Origin: Segatella baroniae B14
Lineage (GTDB): Bacteria > Bacteroidota > Bacteroidia > Bacteroidales > Bacteroidaceae
Reading direction: 5' to 3'
Length of the DNA stretch: 64,000 nt
Assembly (NCBI RefSeq): GCF_022024235.1
Contig: NZ_CP091800.1
Coordinates: forward strand, 2,501 to 66,500
The notes beneath the pieces were generated by a model that did no database searches, was not told the DNA's origin, and saw nothing but the letters and a program-made list of their open reading frames with translations. A program made the position numbers and the translations under genes. This document shows positions 1 through 10,812 of this stretch, one piece after another (the stretch's first letter is position 1; each line of letters opens with the position of its first letter).

Positions 1-647
1 TAAACCTTGCCAGAGACGGTAACTCGTAGGTTCATTATGCAAAAGGCACGCCGTCACTCATTGCTGAGCTCCGACCGCTTGTAGGCGTATGGTTTCAGGA
101 ACTATTTCACTCTCCTCATCGGAGTGCTTTTCACCTTTCCTTCACAGTACTCGTTCACTATCGGTCTCACAGGAGTATTTAGCCTTACCGGATGGTCCCG
201 GCTGATTCACGCAGAATTCCTCGTGCTCCGCGCTACTCAGGATACCGCTATGCCATGTTTCGCTTCGTATACAGGACTTTCACCTCCTATGGTTGTTCTT
301 TCCAGAACATTCTACTCACAAAACACATACAATATCGCGGTCCTACTACCCCGCCGATGCCGAAACAACGACGGTTTGGGCTATTCCCCGGTCGCTCGCC
401 ACTACTGGGGGAATCATTATTTATTTTCTCTTCCTCGAGGTACTAAGATGTTTCAGTTCCCTCGGTTTGCCTCTCTACCTTAGGTAGAGATATACATTCT
501 TCAAATGTATGGGTTGTCCCATTCGGAAATCCTCGGATCAAAGGTTATTTGCACCTACCCGAAGCTTATCGCAGCTTATCACGTCCTTCATCGCCTCTGT
601 GAGCCTAGGCATCCGCCATACGCCCTTTCTTACTTTTTTCTTTACCG
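1..647 (-). rRNA. rrl: 23S ribosomal RNA, 5' portion (cut by window edge)
   Basis: The reverse complement reads as the 5' domain of bacterial 23S rRNA. It has the typical start followed by the GGCGGATGCCTAGGC-type segment and the conserved domain I sequence, and it runs off the left edge. The start near 647 is estimated from alignment in memory to the usual 23S 5' end. It is the distal gene of a leftward 16S-Ile-Ala-23S operon. No protein gene in this stretch is credible. Confidence 0.96.
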
Positions 648-819
648 GTTCAGTCTTGCTTTTTGAAATTGCTTCTCCAAGTAAGATGAACGGTAGCTCA
701 TACTTTCAGCTGTATTGTTTCTTGAACTATTGCTAGTTCTCGCTACAGTTTTGCTTGTGTCAATATGTCAAAGATCTTATTGGCTTATCTCACTCTGTTA
801 AAAAGTGGATTACCTGAAG

Positions 820-893
820 TGGAGAATAACGGATTCGAACCGTTGACCCCCTGCTTGCAAAGCAGGTGCTCTAGCCAGCTGAGCTAATCCCCC
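820..893 (-). tRNA. tRNA-Ala (anticodon TGC)
   Basis: The minus strand folds as a 74-nt cloverleaf. The 7-bp acceptor stem starts GGGGGAT, the D arm has AGCTCAG, the anticodon loop carries TGC, and the T arm has GGTTCGAATCC. The discriminator is A and CCA is not encoded. It lies in the 16S-23S spacer, the usual place for this tRNA in Bacteroidales rrn operons. Confidence 0.97.
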
Positions 894-928
894 AAACTTT
901 TTTTGTTTGAGAAGACTGGAAGTTTTTG

Positions 929-1002
929 TAGTCCCAGGCAGACTTGAACTGCCGACCTCCACATTATCAGTGTGGCGCTCTAACCAACTGAGCTATAGGA
1001 CT
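929..1002 (-). tRNA. tRNA-Ile (anticodon GAT)
   Basis: This is a 74-nt cloverleaf on the minus strand. The acceptor stem AGTCCTA pairs with TGGGACT, the anticodon loop carries GAT, and the T arm has AGTTCAAGTCT. CCA is not encoded. It sits next to tRNA-Ala in the rrn spacer, so the two tRNAs and both rRNAs should be cut from one transcript. Confidence 0.97.
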
Positions 1003-1183
1003 ATAGTTCCGGGTTGGCTGACTGTCCAAGATTTCTGGGCTTGCATCTTCGAGCCCGGCTTCCTTTTTCTCTTATATGTTAAACAGGTTCTGTAGTACAA
1101 GGAAACTTTGGATGACATCAACCAACCTTTACGTTTGTCATGTCTCTTGACTTTTACTTACTTCTAAATAAGCATCTCTTCCA

Positions 1184-2714
<1,531 letters not shown>

Positions 2715-2971
2715 AAAATATCTTTGAATATCTATACAAATAGATGATTTGTCTCTGTTTCAAGGACGCTTATCCTTTTATTGAAGTCGGTTTAAAGCCT
2801 GGACAAAAACCAAACTTGACGGTTCGTTTTTGTTACCCATTCACACATATTTATAATATGTGAACGCTTCTTGTACTACTTCTCTGTCTATGTAATCTTT
2901 TCAAAGAACTCTTTCTTTTAAGCCTCGTAACCAACGTTATTTGGCTGCTTCCGTTTGTTTGAAAGCGAGTG

Positions 2972-3003
2972 CAAAGGTATACAAAATATCCATAACCTCC
3001 AAA
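2972..3003 (-). promoter_or_regulatory. rrn operon promoter (Bacteroidetes sigma-ABfr type)
   Basis: On the minus strand there is TTTG, a 20-nt spacer, then TACCTTTG, matching the Bacteroidetes -33 TTTG / -7 TAnnTTTG consensus. It lies about 260 bp upstream of the 16S 5' end, which leaves a normal leader. The stretch 2715-2971 between them appears to be leader RNA and shows no gene. Confidence 0.8.
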
Positions 3004-3167
3004 TGTTTTCAAGAAAAAATTGCAAAAAACTACAATTTTGCGCGTTCTTTGACAATAAAGACTTACTCCCGTGGACGTACACATTATAATATATAAGGAT
3101 AAAGGATTAAAGAAAAATAAGAAAAGACGAAAAAGGCGGTGGTAACAATCATTTTCTTGGCAAAAGG

Positions 3168-3199
3168 TTTGCTTAATCCCAATAATCTATCTATATTTG
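3168..3199 (+). promoter_or_regulatory. Consensus promoter reading toward the Abi relic
   Basis: TTTG at 3168-3171, a 20-nt spacer, then TATATTTG at 3192-3199: a perfect match to the Bacteroidetes consensus. The predicted transcript starts near 3206. A short stem (AAGACC/GGTCTT) followed by a T-rich stretch lies just before the Abi-like reading frame at 3262, so the leader may also be terminated early. This promoter is divergent from the rrn promoter. Confidence 0.6.
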
Positions 3200-3261
3200 C
3201 AGCAACAGAATCCGCCACGCTTCCCTTAAGACCAGCGAACCAGAGCGGGTCTTTTGCTTTT

Positions 3262-3453
3262 ATGACCACATTGAGATTATATACCAAGCAAGCGTTATCC
3301 ATCGCTGACTAGATTGCTCTTTTAAAAAACAGAGGGCTTCAGATAGCTGACGAGTCTAAGGCAACAAAGTTCCTTGGCGAGGTCAGTTATTTTCGTTTAC
3401 GACATGTACAACAAAAGAACCGATTTGAATTTTACGGACAAGAACCCTCATGA
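3262..3453 (+). pseudogene. Abi_2-family (AbiD/AbiF-like) abortive-infection gene, 5' relic
   Basis: From ATG 3262 the frame reads MTTLRLYTKQALSIAD, a TAG stop at 3310-3312, then IALLKNRGLQIADESKA and FLGEVSYFRL before a TGA at 3451. The order (T/K-x-ALSI, IALLKxRGL, DE.KA..FL..VSYFRL) is that of the N-terminus of Abi-like proteins, which mediate phage abortive infection. The in-frame TAG could come from CAG (Gln). Only about 60 of the roughly 300 expected codons remain, so this is a dead gene. The assignment is by recalled family motif. Confidence 0.6.
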
Positions 3454-3574
3454 GGTTTGCGTATTTGAAATTGCAATGTAAGAATGCCTCAAATACGTGA
3501 ATTTTGAAGAATTTTCATATCTACCTGAATATCAGCACGTTACAGATTTTACGTATCACCGGTTAAAAAAAGGG

Positions 3575-3685
3575 CGCCAAAACCCTAGCTCCTAGGGGTC
3601 GAAAGCTTAGGGTTGATACGATAAGGTCATAGAGTTTAGCGAACAAAGTCTTAGGTTTCGCCCCCCAGGACCTGGGGTTTTGGCG
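3575..3685. repeat. 111-bp imperfect dyad element with self-complementary arms
   Basis: The left arm (3575-3598, starting CGCCAAAACCC) is the inverse of the right arm (3662-3685, ending GGGTTTTGGCG), with about 5 mismatches over 24 bp. Each arm is also a palindrome by itself (CCCTAGCTCCTAGGG and CCCCAGGACCTGGGG). The 63-bp middle shows no reading frame. It could be a small non-autonomous mobile or repetitive element, or a structured RNA. No target-site duplication was recognised. Confidence 0.55.
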
Positions 3686-4085
3686 GGAGAGAAAATCGAG
3701 GGGAAGAAAAAAGACCAAACAGGCTGATCAAAAGTTGAATATTTTGAGCTAGATGACGATTTTTGAGAGCACTGTTTTTTGGCATTTTATTTGACAGTCA
3801 AACCATTACAAGCAGGAAAAAGTCAGAAGTAGTTCAATACGTATCACTGCAACAGGATTCTATGTATCTGTAGCATCTGTACATCCTTATTCAGAAGCCC
3901 TCATAAGATTTGAAAAACAGGAAATAACTGAGTCTACTTAAAACACCAGTTTTGAGACCATATTCCACAATACATAAAAAAGCTTGATGCTTTCAATGCC
4001 TTATACCTGAAGAGAATATGGCTTATTATCGAAATAAGCTTTAAACAAAGCTTCTATAAAAATCTCCACCCTACTTATAAGAGAA
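3686..4085. other. Intergenic, no gene recognised
   Basis: AT-rich sequence between the dyad element and the stop codon of the symporter. The open frames present are short and antisense to neighbours. A weak stem (AAAGC/GCTTT) followed by T residues on the minus strand near 3976-3992 could end the symporter transcript. Confidence 0.4.
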
Positions 4086-5507
4086 CTAATCCCAACAACG
4101 GAGATCTTTCTCAATTTCTGGCATTTGAGAACGATGAAACTCAGGACTCTTGATGCCAGCCTTTTTTTGCTTGCGATAATCATCAAGTAGAAAAAAGACA
4201 TGCTTGCCTAAACTGACGATAGCTACTAAATTGCATATCGTAACGAAGCCCATGAACAGATCACCTAAATTCCAGACAAGATCAAGACTTGCTATCGCTC
4301 CAAAAAACACCATCACTACAGCATTCATAATACGGGTGGCCAATAACCATTTTTTGTTTCGCGTAAGGAACCGAACGTTCATCTCGCCATACGTATAATT
4401 ACCTATAATACTACTAAAGGCGAAAAGGAAAATGGCAACAGCTACAAAAGTAGGTCCAACAGAGCCTATTTCATACTGCAGTGCACCTTGTGTGAGTTGG
4501 ATGCCACTTAAATCGCCTTGATCATAGATTCCACTGATAATAATAATGAAAGCTGTACAACTACAGACCAATAGAGTATCAGTAAAGACGCCTAAAGCCT
4601 GTACCAAACCTTGCTTAACAGGATGCGATACATCTGCAGAAGCAGCTATGTTTGGAGCACTACCCTCTCCCGCTTCATTAGAAAAAAGTCCACGCTTTAT
4701 TCCATTCATCAGCATCACTCCAAAAGTTCCACCGGCAAACTGTTCAAATCCAAAAGCATTACTGACAATGACCTCGAAAACATGCGGAATAAGGCTGAAA
4801 TTTGTCAGGATAATAAAGACTACAAGCAACACATAAAGCACAGCCATAACCGGTACAAGCACACTACTCACCTTCGCTATACGTTGGATTCCTCCGAATA
4901 TACATACTGTAGACAATACCACCAGGATGATACCCATAACGACAGGATCTACACCGAAAGCTTTATCCATTGCCCCTACAATAGTATTAGCCTGCACACT
5001 AATATACACCATACAGAAGGTTACTGTGATGAGCAAGGCAAAAATGCCAGCCATCCATTTAGAATGCATACCATAAAACATATAATAAGCAGGTCCACCA
5101 ATATACGAATGGCGTCCACGACGCTTATATAATTGTGCCAAAGTCGATTCTACAAAAGCTGTAGCCGAACCGAGAAGAGCGATAATCCACATCCAAAAGA
5201 CACTACCAGGACCACCAACGGCGATAGCAGACGCTACTCCTGCAAGATTACCTGTACCCACACGCGAAGCAATACTAACTGCAAATGCCTGGAATGAAGA
5301 TATATGTTCGCCTCCATCTTTTTGGGTTCCCTCACCCAACAATCTAACCATCTCTGGGAACATCGTAAACTGGAAACCTTTAGTCTTGAACGTAAACCAC
5401 AAGGCACAAATCACAAGACCTCCTGTTAAAATATAAGTCCAAAGGAAATCGTTACAACTGATTATAATCTGGTTTAATAAGCTTTCAGCTGAAAATATAC
5501 CGTTCAT
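4086..5507 (-). CDS. Sodium:alanine (AGCS family) symporter
   Basis: A polytopic inner-membrane protein of about 473 aa. It matches the AGCS family, which imports alanine or glycine with Na+. Recognisable pieces are the N-terminal NDFLWTYILTG segment, the GTGNLAGVASAI signature, and FSNEAGEGSAPNIAA midway. These are hallmark sequences of the family, and about 10 hydrophobic segments are visible. I chose ATG 5507: an in-frame TTG at 5552 would add 15 residues and overlap the upstream transporter gene. The gap to that gene is 25 bp, so they are probably co-transcribed. Substrate (alanine, glycine or a related amino acid) cannot be read from sequence alone. Confidence 0.9.
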   Translation of the reverse strand: MNGIFSAESLLNQIIISCNDFLWTYILTGGLVICALWFTFKTKGFQFTMFPEMVRLLGEGTQKDGGEHISSFQAFAVSIASRVGTGNLAGVASAIAVGGPGSVFWMWIIALLGSATAFVESTLAQLYKRRGRHSYIGGPAYYMFYGMHSKWMAGIFALLITVTFCMVYISVQANTIVGAMDKAFGVDPVVMGIILVVLSTVCIFGGIQRIAKVSSVLVPVMAVLYVLLVVFIILTNFSLIPHVFEVIVSNAFGFEQFAGGTFGVMLMNGIKRGLFSNEAGEGSAPNIAASADVSHPVKQGLVQALGVFTDTLLVCSCTAFIIIISGIYDQGDLSGIQLTQGALQYEIGSVGPTFVAVAIFLFAFSSIIGNYTYGEMNVRFLTRNKKWLLATRIMNAVVMVFFGAIASLDLVWNLGDLFMGFVTICNLVAIVSLGKHVFFLLDDYRKQKKAGIKSPEFHRSQMPEIEKDLRCWD

Positions 5508-5532
5508 GTCTTTTGGGGTGTTTAGAATAAAA

Positions 5533-6498
5533 TTAAAGAAAGTTGAAAACAACTACTCCTCCCAGCATAATAAGAATACCGAGAATAGCCTGCACTGATA
5601 CTGTCTTTTTATCGGCCTGAAACAATCCATATTTGTCGATAACCAGACTCAATGCCATCTGCCCTAAGAGGGTTAGTACGCTGAGTGCACTTACACCTAC
5701 CTGGGGTATAAGATAAGTACAGCCAAAAACGAAAATGGCTCCAAAGATACCACCAAGACGAATCCACCACGGATCTTGTCGTTGAAACCCTAAAACAGTT
5801 TGTCCAAGCGTATGAGTAATCAAACAAAGTATTCCTAAGAAAAGCGTTCCGGCGATAAACGAAATTAAGGAAGCATTTAGCGCACTAGACAAGCCGACTC
5901 CTAAACGACCATTAGCTACACTGTTCAACGTCAAAATGACACCTATCAATACTGCAGAGATTTGAGGAAGCCATTTATTTTTTTTCGAAACATTCTGTGA
6001 TACTGTTTTCGTATCAACCTGAACCTTTTCACTTTGTTTAAAACGGCTACTAACCGGTTGATTTACAATAAGTAAAACACCAACAAAAACGAAGATAACA
6101 CTCAATATATGTACCACACTAATACTGCATTGTGGCATATCAAACCAACCGAATTTATCAATAAAAAGACTAAAAACGAGCTGACCGAAAATGGGTAATA
6201 CGATAGTCTGTACACTTCCGATGGTACGGAAGAGAAAAGTAATATAGGCAACATACATCGCACCGAAGAGTCCACCTGTCCAAGACCACCAAGGAATATC
6301 CGAAATATTTATCGAAGAAAAATTACCTAGTTCTCCCGTCCCTAAGGCAATAAAAGCCAAAAGGATAGTAGAAATGACAAACGAAATAAATGAAGCCACA
6401 AGAGCCGAACTTACAGAACGCTGAAGACGCGCATTAGTTGCTGTCTGTAAAGGAATGAATGTACCTAGAATAATAGTTAATAATACTAAAACAATCAT
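5533..6498 (-). CDS. YdcZ/DUF606-type DMT-superfamily transporter (tandem)
   Basis: 321 aa with about 10 transmembrane helices built as two similar halves. Both halves have the pattern of a small-residue-rich first helix with NARL or NGRLG, then GGLFGA or GGIFGAIFV, then an LGQ segment and IDKFG or IDKYG. This internal duplication matches the DUF606/YdcZ branch of the drug/metabolite transporter superfamily, whose members are often single-half proteins of about 150 aa, so this is a fused dimer. The exported or imported substrate is unknown. ATG at 6498 is the only sensible start. It leads the two-gene leftward operon with the AGCS symporter. Confidence 0.85.
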   Translation of the reverse strand: MIVLVLLTIILGTFIPLQTATNARLQRSVSSALVASFISFVISTILLAFIALGTGELGNFSSINISDIPWWSWTGGLFGAMYVAYITFLFRTIGSVQTIVLPIFGQLVFSLFIDKFGWFDMPQCSISVVHILSVIFVFVGVLLIVNQPVSSRFKQSEKVQVDTKTVSQNVSKKNKWLPQISAVLIGVILTLNSVANGRLGVGLSSALNASLISFIAGTLFLGILCLITHTLGQTVLGFQRQDPWWIRLGGIFGAIFVFGCTYLIPQVGVSALSVLTLLGQMALSLVIDKYGLFQADKKTVSVQAILGILIMLGGVVVFNFL

Positions 6499-6722
6499 AG
6501 AGTTATCTTACTTGTTAAAAATAGCAACTACAAAAGTACAAAAAAACAAGGAAAGCGCCAAAAAAGAGTATTCACAAAAAGAAGAATCATCTTTATAGAT
6601 AGATAGTTTCCATCTTACAAACTGATAGCAAAATATTACAAAAAAAAATAAAAATAACACTATAGCATAAGAAAAAAAACAACTTTTTAATTGTCATAAA
6701 GCGCTATATTCAGAAAATAAGC

Positions 6723-6730
6723 TATATTTG
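6723..6730 (+). promoter_or_regulatory. Probable -7 element for the 6830 gene
   Basis: TATATTTG lies 100 bp upstream of the start codon in the 331-bp divergent spacer 6499-6829, which is otherwise AT-rich and has no gene. No TTTG is seen at the expected -33 distance, so the promoter may need an activator. Confidence 0.4.
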
Positions 6731-6829
6731 CAATTTATAATTGATTCTGCAACATTCCTATTGTGAACTTACATAGCTCACAAGCAGACTCCTACAAATA
6801 TGAATAACCAACCATAAACACAAAAACAC

Positions 6830-9800
6830 ATGAAACTACTTAAAAAATATTTATCAACCTGCTTTATTGCCATTCCATTGCACTGGGTGGGAATAGTTCC
6901 TCAACACGACACCCCTGTGACATTAGGTATCCCTTTTGCGCCAGGAGAGCTAAAATCATCTACTTCACTTGTATTAGCTGATGCGCAGGGAAAAACGTAT
7001 CCTTCAGAATCCTGGACTCAAGCATACTGGCCTGACGGTTCCGTTAAATGGGCAGCAGTATCAGCTCTTGCACCATCGAACAACAAAGATCTACAAATTA
7101 TTCGTTCATTAAAAAAATCATCCAAAAATTCCACTAAAAAATCGAAACTATCGATTTCCCCCGCCTCATTTACAGTAACAACTGGTAAGATGACAGCTTA
7201 CTTCTCCCTTCAAGGCAAGCATGTGATAGATAGCATTTATGTAGGGCACCAAAAAGTAACAGATGCCGTGGAATTTGTAACAGACAGTAAATCTCCAGCT
7301 ATCGTAGACCAAGTTTTACTGGAGCATCAAGGTCCGATACGCACTATTGTACGTGTACAAGGCCATTTACACCAAAAAAAGTTTCCTTTTGATGTGCGCC
7401 TTTATTTTTATCAGGGCAGTGATATCATCAAACTCGTAAATACACTCACCATCGACGCCGAACCTAGTGAACAAGGACTGAAGGCAATAGGTATTCGGGC
7501 ACAAGTTCCGCTTCGAGAACAACTTTATAATCGACATGTAGCCTTTACTTATAATCAGGGCAAAGTTTGGAGCGAATCAGTTCAGCCACTGGATGGCAGA
7601 CGTGTACTCACACTACAACAAGGAGTAAGACAGCGGGCAGGCCACCTGCATAATCTGCAAGTTGACCAAGTAGCAGGCAAACGCATTCCGGAGTATAAGG
7701 CCTTTGACAAAATCAATCAGAATCTCATCGATAACTGGGCCAAATGGGATGAATATCGCCTGTCACAAATTACCGATAATGCCTGCAGCATTCAAAAAAA
7801 AGCGAATTCTTCCCGACCATGGTTAGGTACATTTACGACAGGACATGGCGACGGCTATGCCTTTGTGGGAGATGTAAGCGGCGGACTTGGATTATTTCTC
7901 AAGGATTTCTGGCAATCGTATCCTTCGGCCTTCACTCTTCAGAATATGCGTTCTTATCAGGCACAGGCAACCGTATGGCTTTGGAGTCCCTATGCTGAGC
8001 CCATGGATTTGCGCCATTATGACGATGTAGCTCACGATCTAAATGCTAGCTACGAAGACGTACAACCCGGACTAAGTACCCCTGTGGGCATCGCCCGAAC
8101 ATCTGTGGTATACCTACAACCATCAGAGGGCTATCAAGGGCAAACGGATATCAGTACCCGTTCACAAATACTGACAGAGGACGCTCAACTACTTCCCACC
8201 CCAGAATACCTGCATGAAAAACGAGCTTTTGGTATATGGTCGCTACCAGACAGCAGTACTGCAAACGCCCGACTAGTGGAAAAGAAACTAGAACACTACA
8301 TACAGTATTACCAGCAGCAAGTAAAACAATATAAATGGTATGGCTTTTGGAATTATGGGGACTTCATGCACGCATTTGATGAAGAACGGGGCATGTGGCG
8401 CTATGATGTAGGTGGATACGCGTGGGATAACACTGAACTGGGGACACCGCTGTGGTTATGGTACAGTTTTCTGCGAAGCGGACGTAAAGATATCTGGGAT
8501 ATGGCCGTAGCCATGACACGACATAATGCAGAAGTGGATGTATACCATTTAGGCCCATGGGCCGGATTAGGCAGTCGACACAACGTAAGTCATTGGGGAT
8601 GTGGTGCCAAAGAAGCCCGTATCAGTCAGGTATCGTGGAACCGTTTTCTCTATTATCTCACAGCCGATGAACGTACAGGCGACCTCATGCATGCCGTAAA
8701 GGATGCCGATCAAAAGCTTTACGAACTCGATCCGATGCGCTTAGCAGAACCGCGATCTAAATATCCGAGCACTGCACCAGCACGTCTGCGTATTGGTCCC
8801 GACTGGGTATCGTATGTAGCCAACTGGATGACAGAATGGGAACGTACGGGCAACACGGTTTATCGTGATAAGATCATTGCAGGCATGAAGAGCATTGGCC
8901 AATTACCGCACGGTCTGTTTACGGGCAATAAGGCTCTGGGGTACGATCCCGCAACAGGTAAAATCACTTACGAGGGCGACCCAAAACGGCAGAATACCAA
9001 CCATCTGCTATCCATTATGGGAGGCTTTGAAACAATAAATGAACTGAGTGATATGATTAAGGAACCCACCTTTTATCGCGCTTGGTATGAGCATGCACGC
9101 GACTTTGAGCGGAATAGTCAGGAAATCAGTGGTAATCATCAGCGTATTATCCGCCTAGAAGCCTATGCCGCCCAACAAAGCCACGATACACAACTAGCCA
9201 CCAAAACTTGGAATGATCTATTGGGCAGACATCGCAACCATAAGGCAGGACAAAAACAACCGACTATTAGTACCAACGAAGCAGCTTCGTGGAGTTTAGC
9301 AGCTATCTACACTCAAGAAGTACTAAAATGGGCTTCTCCTGATACAGCTGCAGAGAAGCCTATATGGATAGTGGAATCTGAATCACCTTACCATGAAATC
9401 CACCTGGGAGACACTATAGATATCAAAGCTCCCAAAGGTCTTACCCTATGGTACACCCAAAAGCTAAAGGCACCTGTAACCATTACCTACCAAGCCAGCA
9501 TCGTGGATGAAGGCAAAGTGGGAGATCGGCTTAGTGACCTAAACTGTTTCTGGATGGCTACAGATCCTCAAGCCTCAACAATATTCGACAGAATGGACTG
9601 GCGACAGGGTAATTTTCTTCGAAGTTATTCTTTAAAACAATACTATCTAGGATTTGGTGGTAATTCGAATACAACAACCCGCTTCCGATTATACGATGGC
9701 AACGATAATGCGGAAAAGAATGCCGAACTTCGTCCAGCAATCATCAAAGAATATACTGATCAAGATCACCTACTCAAGGCTAATCATTGGTATACCATCC

Positions 9801-9961
9801 GAATCGTGGTAAAACAAGATAGTACCGCAATCTATTTTGATGGCGAGAAGATAGCCGACTATCAAGGTAAAGATGCCCTCACATCGGGATGGTTTGGTAT
9901 CCGTACTACACAAGCCCATCTACGATTTACTTCATTCCAAATCAAAGAACACAACTTCTAA
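6830..9961 (+). CDS. Exo-rhamnogalacturonan-lyase-like protein (PcRGLX/YetA family) with C-terminal DUF6250-type domain
   Basis: 1,043 aa, with a hydrophobic N-terminus that is a weak signal peptide, so probably exported. Residues from about 25 to 430 resemble the N-terminal beta-domain of PcRGLX/YetA-like proteins (TPVTLGIPFAPGEL, YWPDGSVKWAAV). Residues about 430-850 resemble the alpha-helical toroid (WYGFWNYGDFMHAFD, RGMWRYDVGGYAWDN). Residues about 860-1041 form a concanavalin-like domain of DUF6250 type (LNCFWMATDP, NTTTRFRLYDG, DGEKIADYQG). The fungal founding member is a polysaccharide lyase (PL26) that removes units from rhamnogalacturonan I. That activity is inferred here, not shown. 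The gene is alone on its strand and not part of a Sus-type operon, which makes the substrate uncertain. Confidence 0.72.
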   Translation: MKLLKKYLSTCFIAIPLHWVGIVPQHDTPVTLGIPFAPGELKSSTSLVLADAQGKTYPSESWTQAYWPDGSVKWAAVSALAPSNNKDLQIIRSLKKSSKNSTKKSKLSISPASFTVTTGKMTAYFSLQGKHVIDSIYVGHQKVTDAVEFVTDSKSPAIVDQVLLEHQGPIRTIVRVQGHLHQKKFPFDVRLYFYQGSDIIKLVNTLTIDAEPSEQGLKAIGIRAQVPLREQLYNRHVAFTYNQGKVWSESVQPLDGRRVLTLQQGVRQRAGHLHNLQVDQVAGKRIPEYKAFDKINQNLIDNWAKWDEYRLSQITDNACSIQKKANSSRPWLGTFTTGHGDGYAFVGDVSGGLGLFLKDFWQSYPSAFTLQNMRSYQAQATVWLWSPYAEPMDLRHYDDVAHDLNASYEDVQPGLSTPVGIARTSVVYLQPSEGYQGQTDISTRSQILTEDAQLLPTPEYLHEKRAFGIWSLPDSSTANARLVEKKLEHYIQYYQQQVKQYKWYGFWNYGDFMHAFDEERGMWRYDVGGYAWDNTELGTPLWLWYSFLRSGRKDIWDMAVAMTRHNAEVDVYHLGPWAGLGSRHNVSHWGCGAKEARISQVSWNRFLYYLTADERTGDLMHAVKDADQKLYELDPMRLAEPRSKYPSTAPARLRIGPDWVSYVANWMTEWERTGNTVYRDKIIAGMKSIGQLPHGLFTGNKALGYDPATGKITYEGDPKRQNTNHLLSIMGGFETINELSDMIKEPTFYRAWYEHARDFERNSQEISGNHQRIIRLEAYAAQQSHDTQLATKTWNDLLGRHRNHKAGQKQPTISTNEAASWSLAAIYTQEVLKWASPDTAAEKPIWIVESESPYHEIHLGDTIDIKAPKGLTLWYTQKLKAPVTITYQASIVDEGKVGDRLSDLNCFWMATDPQASTIFDRMDWRQGNFLRSYSLKQYYLGFGGNSNTTTRFRLYDGNDNAEKNAELRPAIIKEYTDQDHLLKANHWYTIRIVVKQDSTAIYFDGEKIADYQGKDALTSGWFGIRTTQAHLRFTSFQIKEHNF

Positions 9962-10140
9962 TCGGCATCAAGTGCGTAAGTGTCAGATAGCTTATATATT
10001 CCTTGTATGGCTCAAACCTCTCTCGTGTCACTATCTGGCGATGGGAAAAGAAATATAATTGGGTATTAATGCCAGACGATGATGTGGAAAATTCTTCTAC
10101 ACTCACCTGTTCGCTACACTCCTTAAAAAAGTAAAATATA

Positions 10141-10172
10141 TTTGGCACTTACTTCTTTTTTCTGTATTTTTG
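10141..10172 (+). promoter_or_regulatory. Promoter of the lemA-TPM operon
   Basis: TTTG (10141-10144), a 20-nt spacer, then TATTTTTG (10165-10172) match the Bacteroidetes consensus with the same spacing as the rrn promoter. It lies 52 bp before the lemA start codon. The rest of the 263-bp gap 9962-10224 shows nothing else. Confidence 0.75.
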
Positions 10173-10224
10173 AATTCGAATTACTAAAATAATTATTTCG
10201 AATAACCAAAAGAAGAAAGTATAT

Positions 10225-10809
10225 ATGAAAAAAACTCTTATTATCATTTTAGCTGTTGTAGCCGTATTCGCTATCTGGGCTGTTAGTACCTATAACAGTT
10301 TAGTAGGTGAACAACAGAAAGTAGAAGAAGCATGGGCTCAAGTAGAAAACGTATACCAACGACGCGCTGACTTGATTCCAAATCTTGTAGAAACAGTAAA
10401 AGGGTATGCCAAGCATGAAAAGGAAACTCTGGAAGGCGTTATTCAGGCCCGCGCAAATGCCACAAGTGTAAAAGTAGACGCAAACACACTTGACGAGGCT
10501 TCTATGAAAAAATTTCAAGATGCACAGGGAGAACTCGGTTCTGCTTTAAGCCGACTGCTCGTTGTTCAGGAAAGATATCCTGACCTGAAAGCTAACGAGA
10601 ATTTTAAAGAACTTCAAGCTCAATTAGAAGGTACCGAAAACCGTATCACTGTGGAGCGTAAGAACTTCAACGAAATAGCTCGTTCGTATAATACCTCTGT
10701 GAAAACTTTCCCTAAGAATATCTTTGCCGGCATGTTTGGTTTTCAAGCTAAACCATATTTCCAAGCACAGGCTGGTGCTGATAAAGCTCCAAAAGTTAGT
10801 TTCGACTAA
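10225..10809 (+). CDS. lemA: LemA family protein
   Basis: 194 aa, the usual LemA length. One N-terminal transmembrane helix (residues about 4-21) is followed by the family signature YNSLV, EEAWAQVENVYQRRADLIPNLVETVKGYAKHE and then a long helical bundle. LemA proteins are membrane-anchored coiled helical proteins of poorly known role, often beside TPM-domain proteins, exactly as here. It is the first gene of a three-gene cluster behind a consensus promoter, with 3 bp to the next gene. The C-terminal PKNIFAGMFGF is also typical. Confidence 0.93.
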   Translation: MKKTLIIILAVVAVFAIWAVSTYNSLVGEQQKVEEAWAQVENVYQRRADLIPNLVETVKGYAKHEKETLEGVIQARANATSVKVDANTLDEASMKKFQDAQGELGSALSRLLVVQERYPDLKANENFKELQAQLEGTENRITVERKNFNEIARSYNTSVKTFPKNIFAGMFGFQAKPYFQAQAGADKAPKVSFD

Positions 10810-10812
10810 GTC

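Noticed and set aside
3084..3302. A 72-codon leftward frame with a hydrophobic end
   Set aside because: It is antisense to the Abi relic and its promoter; the sense strand carries the recognisable family motif.
4204..5132. Rightward frames of 64-173 codons
   Set aside because: They are antisense to the AGCS symporter and have biased, Asn/His/Thr-rich composition typical of shadow frames.
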